Source: Nemania diffusa
Lineage: Eukaryota; Ascomycota; Sordariomycetes; Xylariales; Xylariaceae
Direction: 5' to 3'
Assembly (NCBI GenBank): GCA_038501195.1
Contig: JBBPUQ010000005.1
Span: 2,852,001 to 2,916,000 of the forward strand
DNA length: 64,000 nt
The stretch's first letter is position 1; each line of letters begins with the position of its first letter. The notes under the pieces are model-generated. The model searched no databases. It was given only the letters and a program-made list of their open reading frames with translations, and was not told the DNA's origin. The translations under genes were made by a program, and so were the position numbers. Shown piece after piece: positions 55,416 through 64,000 of the stretch.

Positions 55416-57699
55416 CGGAATGCGGGCGTTCGCCGTTTCCAGGGAAATGACGACCTTGCCCACGCGGTCCGGATGCGCGAAATATCGGTACGCCTGTGCG
55501 ATATGACTAACACGTCAAACACCTTCGTAGGCTGTGTCGTGATCTCCCTTGCGCGATAAAGATGCAGCGTCTGGGCAACGAGCTCATCCCAAACTGCGTG
55601 GTGGTAGGGATCTTCGGCATAGTACAATTCCGAAAGATCAAAGGCCGTGAAGGTAGCATTGCGCAGGAAGATACGCATGTCTAGCTTTCCAGCGTCGATC
55701 AGTTCTCGCTTACCAACCTCGATAAAGAGGTCAAAGTCGGAGAGGCACCGCCAGCTTTCGTGCATAAGATCACCAATGAGGGAGTTGATCACGACATCGA
55801 CCCCGCGACCACCGGTGACTTTCTTGATCGCAGACACAAAAGACAAATCGCGGGAGCTGAAAACTTTAGAAGCTGGTACGCCAAGCTCGTTAATGTTGTA
55901 GTCGCGCTTGGTCTTGGACCCGGCAGTGGTGTAAACAGTAGCACCAATTCGCTGAGCCAGCGTGATGGCAGCGATGCCAAGACCACCGGAGCCGGCATGA
56001 ACGAGGGTCGACTCCCCTGCACGTAAGTTGGCGCGGTTGTTGATGGCGTACAGAGCAGTGGCGTAGACGAGGAATAAGGTCGGTAGCGCCGTAAACGACT
56101 CGTGGTCCAACATCTTATGCACACATCCAGCCCTCAAACGCACTGTTGTCCCCAGATGGTGTGGAGCACAAGCGACGGCGCGGTCGCCAACTTGGATGTG
56201 CTTCACATTTGGACCAATAGCGGTGACAACTCCAGAAAGATCGAAGGCGGTTGTCTTGTCGCGTGTGTTTACTCGGCCGTTGATGGCGTAAACATCTTTA
56301 GCATTGAGACTAACGGCCCTGACTGCGATGTCAACGTAGTCAGCCGCGGGCGCTGCATCTTGGACGGGTTCAGACTGCTCCTGGAAATAGAGCGTATCTA
56401 GGGCACCAATGCGGCTGATGGAAAGCCGCGAAGATGTGACATTGCTCAACGGCTGCAGCGGCTTCTCGCTCTGGGCTCCAGCCGTTGCCGGAATAACGAG
56501 TTAACGTCGAAGTCCGGACCATACCGACTGATGTGCAGTATGCCGTTTTTCTTTATAAATTCGCAATCGTCTTGGTTATACCTGGGCACCAGAGCCTCGA
56601 TCATGTTGTCACATACCGTGGCAATATCGAGGTGGTCCAGCTTCCCAACGTCGAGAACTGAGTACCGTAGTGTTGGTTGCTCCAACGTAAGGGCGCGAGA
56701 CAGTCCGTTGGAAAACGTTAAGTTAGGGTTTGGAGAGTCGCTTAGCATGTCCGCGCTCGTGATCCAGAGTAGGTCTGTGGCCACGTCGGTCATCGCACGG
56801 AGGCGGTCCATATCTTCCGGGCTCATTGTTGGTAAAAACTCATTTTCGATCTCCAGAAGAGAGATACATATGTCATCCGCAGTAATCACATGTGTATCCA
56901 ACTGATGATGTCCGATAATATTCACCTTCGATAGCCTCAACTCACGCTGTAAGTGAGTTGCCAATGTGTTTGCCAGATTGGTGACCGCAGGGGAGGCGAC
57001 TTCGGTATGCTGCTACGACGTGAGTCATTATTCAATTCTATAGTGTCATAAGAGCGAAATACCTACCACAATCAGGGCATTTCGGCCGGACAGAATCGTA
57101 CCCTGCGTATTCTTCACGGCGAGTAAAACCTGCTTTCCAACATCGATAATTTGGAAACCAGCAGTTTTCAGCTCTGATGCGGCCCCCTCAGATTTCCGAG
57201 TAATAATAACTCCTGTATCAAATAAAAGGCTAGTGAGACTGTCTAGAGCCTGATCCCATACTCGCTTGGAGGCAGTGGGCTGTATGTTATTCACGTCAGC
57301 ATGGTATTGTCTGCGCCGTATTGTTGGAGAGGATGTAAAGACTGGAAAGTCTAACTTACAGCAGGTATCACGAGGATGTCAAACATGCCTTCATGATCGT
57401 CTCCCTCCACAACGAGCTCAGCCTCCGCAGTTAGGCTGGCAGAGTGCCAAGACTTGCAGCGCGGAAAGGCTGTTTCCATGTTAAGTATGTGTTGCCACTG
57501 CTTCGCTTTGTACCCAAGAGCATCTCCGGCGACTTCAAGAATGCGAATGCGTGGGTTCTTGTGTCCGGCGAGATCGAGTAGCGATCCAATCACGACAGGG
57601 CTCTCGTCATCCTTGATATCGCCTGGTTGCTTCTGGACAAAGGTAGATATGTAACCCCTAAGGTGATTCTCCGATCCCCCGCTCAGTCGTAGGATGTCG
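55416..57699 (-). other. PKS methyltransferase-like linker and enoylreductase domain
   Basis: A methyltransferase-like edge, NPRIRILEVAGDA, lacks the Gly-rich SAM loop, so C-methylation was probably already lost. The ER follows after a one-base loss near 56473, with the cofactor loop HAGSGGLGIAAITLAQ. Its end (KVFDV, then SHIAQAYRYF in another frame) is shifted by two extra bases near 55510. Confidence 0.75.
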
Positions 57700-58699
57700 G
57701 GTCTCCAGTTGATCCGTAATGTTGGTTGGCGATCAGTGTACAAACCAGCGAGGCGTTTGGCATCGCCGCTCTCGCCCTGAGGCTTCGTCGCGCTTGTACG
57801 CTTTCCAGTATAAAGCGAAATACGACCTCCCTTAAAATTGACAATTGGCACGCCGTTAGTGTCCCGCAGAGTGCCGTCGATCCGGCTGCTGGAGAGACCT
57901 GTTTCCTCGGAATGAGCGTGAACCTCGCCCTCAGCATCCATATCTCTCTCGATCTCGCCCGTATTACTCACGGACAAGCTTTGCAATGCAGGCTGAATTA
58001 CGCACTCTTCGATGGAAATAGGAAGCCAATTCTTCAAGGATGGCACGTGCCCCGCCGTTGTGCTGAGGATAGCTGCTTGAAGGGCGGCATCGATTAGGAT
58101 AGGGTGCACAAGATATTCGCTAGATGCCGTAGAGGCGACACGAGGTTTCAGCCGTGTGGTCGCAATAGCCTCGTATCGACGTCTACGACTATCAGTACGG
58201 AGGCTAGTGAGTGATCGGAACTCTGGACCAAAACATAAGCCCTCTTGATGCCATTTGGTGTACCACCTTCCCCTGGACGAAGTGCCAAAGCCTTCAAATT
58301 TCGCCAGCTTGACACCACCTTCTAATTTACCAACTCGCTCAGTCATTCGGATGCTGCCCGAGCAATGCACTGTAGTGTGGCCCGCTAGCCAAGACGAAAC
58401 AGCGAAGTCGTGCCAGTCAGACGAGCTGTTCGCAAGGGAGATCTCACGCCGCGACATTGTTGTATGAATCTCTAAATCTTTGGCTGAATTGTAGACGTCC
58501 CTCTCTTCGTCAGGGACAACCAGCGCAGCGCTGACGGAGAAGTTCTGCAATTCAAAAGCGAGTGAAGATGCCGGTTTGCCCTTAGAGTCTGTAATTTGCG
58601 AGACTGCTTCGATGGCCAAAGCTATATAGCCAGCAGCGGGGAAGACAATCTGATCCTCCAGCTTGTGATCTTTGAGCCAAGGAGTTTCGCTTAGCCGCA
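57700..58699 (-). other. PKS dehydratase domain
   Basis: The hot-dog pair is visible: DHKLEDQIVFPAAGY (catalytic His, with Asp where the HxxxGxxxxP motif has Gly) and HPILIDAALQAA (catalytic Asp). The Gly-to-Asp change fits a GGT-to-GAT transition. Confidence 0.75.
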
Positions 58700-60290
58700 A
58701 CAAATTGCGCCACGTGAAGTCGATACCGTTGCCGGTGAGTGCTAGCGTACCGAGGAGCTCGTGACGTAAGTTCTTGCGATTGCGCATTTCTAGACTTGCT
58801 CGGGGCTCACTCCAAAGAAGATCCCCTGAATAATCCCACGGATAGGGCGCCAAGTCATGGAGTGTCTTGAGGCCGAATTTAGGAAGACCGTTCACGGCTT
58901 CAAAGTCCAGGGGCTCGTGGTTATGACTAAAAATCACGCCGGCTAGGGTTTTCATACAGACGCTGGCATTTTGTCCTCGAACAAGCGTAGAGGAATAAGG
59001 AAGATTTTTCTCGGTGATACCTAGCTTCGTTCGAATCTGCTTGATCGGTCCCTTTAGTGCGGCGTGAGGGCTGACTTCGATAAGATGGACAGTGCTGGTC
59101 CCAGCAGACATTAGATTTGAGACGCCTGCACCGGATTGGACTGGCTGCTCTAGGTTCTTTCGACAGTACCCCGGCATGTAGGTCTTGTTATCAAGGACCC
59201 CGAGGCCTTCAGGAGAGTGACCCACTGTCGTATACATGATCGCTGTGGTTACGGTATCTACCTCTTTCTTAACTTTGAAGTAGGGCACGAGAAGGTCCTC
59301 GTATAACTGTCCCACTTCTTCTATAATGTGAGAATTGTAGGCGCGCTCGCCTGTTTCCAACTTTTTGCAAAATTTGTTACTGTCCTGAAGCTCCTTCTTC
59401 ACAGCTTCGATACCTGTGGGGGAACTACTCAGCGTCACGTTGTCCGGTGCGTTAATACAGGCTACCCGAACTTCTGCCGTCAACCTTTGGCTATCAAGGA
59501 GCGCCTGGGCAGCGTCATAACCCAAGCCAATGGCCATCATAAGCCCTTTACTGCGCAATTTTCCAACGGCAGAGCCTCGAAAAAACGCGATCAAGATAGC
59601 TTGTGTAGAACTGAGGCCGGCCGTGTAAGTAGCGGCTATCTCGCCCGAGGAATGACCAACGACTGATGTAGGGCAAATTCCCCATGTACGAAGAAGCTCA
59701 ACGAGTCCGATTTGAACAGCGGTACAAATCGGCTGACTGCGTGTGACTTCATTGATGCAACTATCTACCCCGTCAAGTAACGTGTGTTCGAGCGTCCAGT
59801 CAGGGGCGTGTACAGATGGGAGTGCCTTTAGAACAGAGTCAAGGCGGCGTATCGTGTTACGAAAACTCTGACTCTGGTAAAGAAGTTCCTTTGCCATGCC
59901 CGCGTATTGAGCCCCCTAGCCTGTGGAAACAAACCCAAATGATAAATTGCTAGGAGCGGGCTGCTTTACGGCGCTTTGTGTAGCTATTACTAGCTTCCCG
60001 CGGCCTTCTTCAAACTTAGCCAAAAGGAAAGCTCGGTTTTGCAGATGATCACGGCCATTGACAAGGGTATGCGCCAAGTTCTGAAGGGTGTGCTGGTCTC
60101 GCGCTTGTTCCACGGTTTTTGAGACTTGGTGTACCAGTATTTCGAGTGATGTCGCCGAAGCCGCCGAGATAGGGAGGATCATTAGCAGCTGTTCGTCGTG
60201 GTCATCATCATTAATGATGCCATTAAGCAGACGATTTGCTTTCATTTGAAGATCATTGCCCAAATAGCTTACCGGAGACTCCAGAATGAC
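58700..60290 (-). other. PKS linker and acyltransferase domain (nonsense codon)
   Basis: It reads FGFVSTG, then a TAG stop, then GAQYAGMAKELL, so the Gln of the universal GQGAQ motif is lost by a single C-to-T change. The catalytic Ser lies in VVGHSSGEIAATY downstream and is intact. Confidence 0.85.
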
Positions 60291-60469
60291 CTGTATTCGT
60301 CAGGCATCTGCTCGATACAGCGGAGAACAAGAGAGCAGAGGAGAAATGAGCCTTACATGGGTATTTGCGCCACCGTATCCGAAGGAGTTAACACTAGCGC
60401 GGCGTAGCGCTCGAGGCCACTCTTCAACCTCTTGCGCAACCTTTAGATTGCGCCCTCCAAGTTTCACTA

Positions 60470-62157
60470 TCTAATGATTCAGCCACCTCTCATTATGTAG
60501 TAATGTTTCTAACTTTCATTTCGGGTTCAATTCGATGATTCCTTGTGATGGGGCAATCTGGCCGTGCTCAAATGACTGAACGACTTCTTCGCTGTGACCA
60601 ACATTGGTTTTGACCTAAAGCTCGCATGTTAAATCTATCCAGAGTGATGATGTTCTCAGAAATCGGAGTGCCTACCGAGCCAATGAGCAATGGAGGGCCG
60701 TCACGCGGCGAAAAGACACGTCCTATCGCATCTACCTCGATTGCGTCACCGACTGGTGTGCCCGTGCCGTGGCACTCGACATAGTCGGTTCCGCTGAGAT
60801 CCAGTCCGGCATTCTCATAAGCCTTTCTGATAACCACTTCCTGCAATTCACCGCTAGGAAGCGAGATTCCAGGCGTTCGCCCACTCCTATATAGCCCTAG
60901 ACATCAGTCTCTTAGGGAATCGCCATCCACCTTGACCCATCCTTTGTGCTACGAAATTTGCAATGGGTATAATCAAGTTCAAGAAACGTGATGCTTAAGA
61001 TGGCTTCTGCTCTCCAAATGCAGTCCAAGACAGTGCAATAACCAGCTCTAGCTAGATAATTGAAATAAGGTCACTTACGCGTTAGTAGCGCTGCCCCGGA
61101 TGATAGCCCTGATGGGATTTCCATCTCGCAAAGCAGCCGACAGACACTTCACGTAGATAGCACTGACACCCTCGGCGCGGCCATACTCGTCCGCCGAGAC
61201 GTCGAACGTGTGGCATGTCCCTGTCGCGGAGAGCACCCCGCTTTTGGCAGCGGCAATATGAAGCTCAGGGGATAGGATCAGGTTCGAGCTAGCTATAATA
61301 GCGCTTTCACAGTCATTCATATGGATTGCGTTAATCCCTTGATGCAGGGCGTATAAAGACGATGAGCAGGCTGTGTCCACGGTAAAACTGACAGTTGGAT
61401 AAGATATGGTGTCAGCATCCAGCATTCCGGTGTCGAGATAAGTGAGTGGTAAGGCTTTCTTGATAAGATTCAGTACCACTTACCTGGGCCCATCGAGATT
61501 GAAGACATGGCTGATGCGGTTAGACATAATAGTCGCCCCGGAGCCGGTGGCGATATATCGATGGAGATAGTCAGGGTCACGAGTCTGAATTGGCTGGTAA
61601 TCTACGGAAAAGTTAGCGACGTAGACGCCGGTTGTAGACCCCGTGATGCTCTCCATCGACGTACCAGAACTTAGGAGGCACTCATAAACGATCTCAAGCA
61701 GCTTGCGCTGCTGAGGGTCCATATACGTCGCTTCGAGGTTACTAAGCGTTATCGAACTTATGAACATCCTCGACTAAAAAGTAACCACCAGGCACATTGG
61801 TGGTGCCGCTACGGCTTCCCCGCGACGAGTAGAAACCGTCTATATTGTAGCGTTCCGGTGGGACTTGGCCTTGAGCTGACTTGCGTTCTACTAAAAACTT
61901 CCAGAGCTCAGAGGGGGAGTGTATGTCGCCAGGGAGGCGGCATGCTGCCACGAGAGTCAGTCAAGGCTCTCCTAAGTTGAACAAATAGAGAGTGCTAATT
62001 AGTCCAACTTACCCATTCCAACAATGCAGATGAGGTCTGAGCTCGAAGACGACGAATCAGCATCACTAGCGCCATCTCCATTCATGATAACCATGCTAGA
62101 TCCATCCTGGCTAGATGCGGTAGCAGAATCTGGAACAATAACTTCGGAAGCAGCCAT
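60470..62157 (-). other. PKS N-terminus and ketosynthase domain (broken)
   Basis: The start MAASEVIVPDS is followed by a Ser-rich leader, then ICIVGMACRLPGD at the KS edge. Active-site Cys is in VDTACSSS, the first His in ECHGTGTPVGDAIE, the second in KTNVGHSE. FDNA runs out of frame into SNLEATYMDPQQ because about 11 nt are missing. After GHSE roughly ten residues expected in KS domains are absent in frame. Confidence 0.85.
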
Positions 62158-63355
62158 GATGTGTATCTGTGAATCCTCGCACTCGCACAGGGAAAATGGT
62201 CTAATTTCAAGTTGATTATGACAGATATCAATCGTTCTACCTGTACGGTTTTCAACAGGGCGTAGAGAGCTACATCTGTACCGCTAGCTTTTAGGAGGCT
62301 GACTTGCTAGGGAGGTTCACTTCCTTTTTATATTTACTTCAAGAACAGCGAGTGATGATAGACAGTAACTTATGGAGGGGGGGACGGTACAGTACGTGGC
62401 GCTCGCTTGCCTCGAATACTATCTTCTAACAATTATACCTTATCGCTTCTCGATTCTAATGTGCAATATAGTTTCGGACGAAGCGTAAGATATCCATACA
62501 ACTGTAGCTTGAAACGTTCAGGCTCATAAGGCAGCCGGTGTACCCAGCACCGCGATAACAAGCGCATTATTCAAGCCGCTACTAGCCTCCTACCGTCGTG
62601 GTTCAGCCAATCTAGGCCCAACCATTATTGCAAAACTGTATCAGTAAGGCTCACCGCTGGCAAAGAAGGTGATGTCGTTGATCAGTAAAGCAAAGCTTGC
62701 GATGGGTCCCGTGGTCATGCAAATGCACGAGAGACACAACAGCCAGTTCTGGGAAAGTACCGCGCGCAGGCCTGCCTAGCTTACATTCTTGGCGCGAATA
62801 TGCCCACCCGCAGAGACCCGACGAATCTGCCAGAAGTGTGTACTATATTGCCAGTTAATCTTTTCTACACAAGATTCGGGAGGATCAACTTGGATACGAA
62901 GTTGCCCTCGTCATAAGCAGTCCGGCTTGTATGCAGTGAGACGCTGATGAGAGTTATCAGGAAAGTCAGCCAAGCCGCGGAACCATGTTGAGCGGTATCA
63001 ACAATGGAGAGGCGGAACAACAGCGTGACTGTGTAACATACAAGGTATTATAATGCAGGTGACAGACACGGCATTGTGTATATAAAGTATGTATGGAGAT
63101 ACCAACAGCACGAAGATTGGCGTCGTAGTACAAATGTCATGCTGCACAATGCATGCACATATGTATCTATCAAGGGAGTCCCCGCGCTAACTCCGCAATT
63201 GGACAGTGGGTGTGTAAGTAGCAGCATTATAGTAAGATCCCGCCCCGCTCGTGACCCCTGAACAGTGGATCCTAGTCCTTGAAACATCCATGTACTGTAT
63301 GTACAGAATACTGCGTGTGTAACGTATGTGCATGTAACTGAAAGACTAGCCATAC
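62158..63355. other. intergenic upstream of PKS pseudogene
   Basis: This 1.2 kb has no supported gene. It should include the former PKS promoter and the 3' flank of the SDR remnant. Composition is ordinary, so RIP does not reach here visibly. Confidence 0.5.
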
Positions 63356-64000
63356 CTAGTCTAGTCTAGATCCTGTCTGCCACATGTTGTCTAACCTATC
63401 TAGTGCCTTCCTGACGCCAGTGAAGGCAAGCTCCTCTAAAGTCTCCTCAAATAGCTTCTCCGCAAGATCGGGGCCCTCGGAAGCATAGACAAGCCGCGCC
63501 ATGCTGTCCAAGCCGCATACAGTCAGTATGTATGTATGACCTGCAGTTTACGTACGATACGTCGTGGTCGGGCGAGAGGGACAGATAGAGTGTGCACAAT
63601 GGGTAAGTAAAAGTAGGCAAAAGTAACGTAACTAAGTACGCAGTAGGTACTCACGCCTGTACTCGACCATCTTCGACGTACTGCCCATGCGTCTCGGACC
63701 CCAAGGAGGCCACGGCGTGAACTAGAACCCGGGCGCCAAGCTGCGGGGAAGAAACGCGCCCACGACGCCACATCGGACGACACCATGCAGATGCGGCCCG
63801 GGGACTCGGGAGGGCTTGCCAATGGCGCTCTTACCCTCCACTATCATCTTCCTGTTCGTGCTTGTTTTGAGGACGGGGAGGAGCAGGAGCGCGAGGAGCG
63901 CGTTGGAGAGGTAGTTGATCTGCACACCCTCCTCGAAGCCCGTAGTTGGGTGGAAGGACTCCGCGGCCTTGTACAGCCCCGCATTGAGGATGACGATGTC
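63356..64000 (-). pseudogene. short-chain dehydrogenase remnant, 5' end beyond window
   Basis: At the window edge the minus strand reads DIVILNAGLYKAAESFHPTT and QINYLSNALLALLLLPVLK, a typical SDR segment after the cofactor site. The frame then shifts to PGRICMVSSDVASWARF (catalytic Ser region), and shifts again straight into LGARVLVHAVASLGSETHGQ near the C-terminus. The stretch of about 90 residues with the catalytic YxxxK is missing. A last intron (donor at 63654, acceptor before 63503) leads to MARLVYASEGPD, then EKLFEETLEELAF, and a stop at 63356. It was probably a tailoring enzyme of the same cluster as the PKS; that link is inference. Confidence 0.75.

Larger units (their letters stand above)
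54098..62157 (-). pseudogene. highly reducing polyketide synthase pseudogene
   Basis: A fungal type I HR-PKS would build a reduced polyketide chain; this copy is broken. Domain order is KS-AT-DH-methyltransferase-like-ER-KR-ACP. Exons inferred: 62157-62013, 61944-61484, 61387-61079, 60886-60676, 60614-60514, 60470-60357, 60290-57360, 57279-57067, 57009-55416 and 55336-54098, all with canonical donors and acceptors. At least eight lesions interrupt it: an 11-nt loss in KS (61744), TGA at 60518-60516, CAG to TAG in the AT motif TGQGAQ (59919-59917), frame shifts near 56473, 55510, 55269 and 54963, and a Trp-to-TAG codon at 54949-54947. Splice sites and active-site motifs survive, so loss is fairly recent. 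The product is unknown. Assembly error is possible but core genes in the window read cleanly. Confidence 0.9.

Noticed and set aside
61744..61744. KS frame break as an unrecognised intron
   Set aside because: Only one base separates the two conserved parts, so there is no room for an intron; a short deletion is the simpler reading.

Overview
The window looks like nuclear DNA of a filamentous ascomycete (Pezizomycotina, probably a Sordariomycete; the class is inference). Supporting signs are short GT-AG introns (mostly 47-180 nt) with CTAAC-like branch sites, a Neurospora-type complex I subunit, a retrotransposon destroyed by C:G to T:A transitions as repeat-induced point mutation (RIP) does, and a decayed highly reducing polyketide synthase (HR-PKS) gene. 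Exon coordinates below were derived by hand from splice motifs and family conservation.

From 0.7 to 47.6 kb the window holds ordinary core genes that read cleanly: an amidohydrolase, GET3, 5-hydroxyisourate hydrolase, two small unknowns, NUP85, SFA1 (class III alcohol dehydrogenase), an AN1 zinc-finger protein, NTH1, a mitochondrial-type membrane protein, an LPL1-like lipase, REX3, PHB1, QCR8, a complex I subunit, LTO1, a short-chain dehydrogenase, NAA10, a large low-complexity protein and GCD7 (eIF2B beta). Between 25.5 and 36.7 kb several mitochondrial genes sit close together, with PHB1 and QCR8 diverging from one 0.5 kb promoter. Intergenic DNA is full of short TAGGTA/TACCTA palindromic repeats that are nearly absent from exons. 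A 5.4 kb stretch (16.7-22.1 kb) has no convincing gene.

From 47.9 to 53.8 kb there is one complete but dead LTR retrotransposon, 5,830 bp long, with two 203-bp LTRs, TGTTAG...CTAACA ends and a GTTTG target duplication. It is almost pure A+T. Behind the mutations a Ty1/Copia reverse transcriptase and RNase H can still be followed in one frame. The two LTRs differ at 51 positions by hand count; all are transitions and there are no indels.

From 54.1 kb to the right edge the accessory region continues with an HR-PKS pseudogene on the minus strand (KS-AT-DH-methyltransferase-like-ER-KR-ACP) carrying at least eight inactivating lesions, then the remnant of a short-chain dehydrogenase lacking its catalytic segment, cut by the window edge. 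This looks like one end of a dying secondary-metabolite cluster separated from core genes by the RIP-silenced element.
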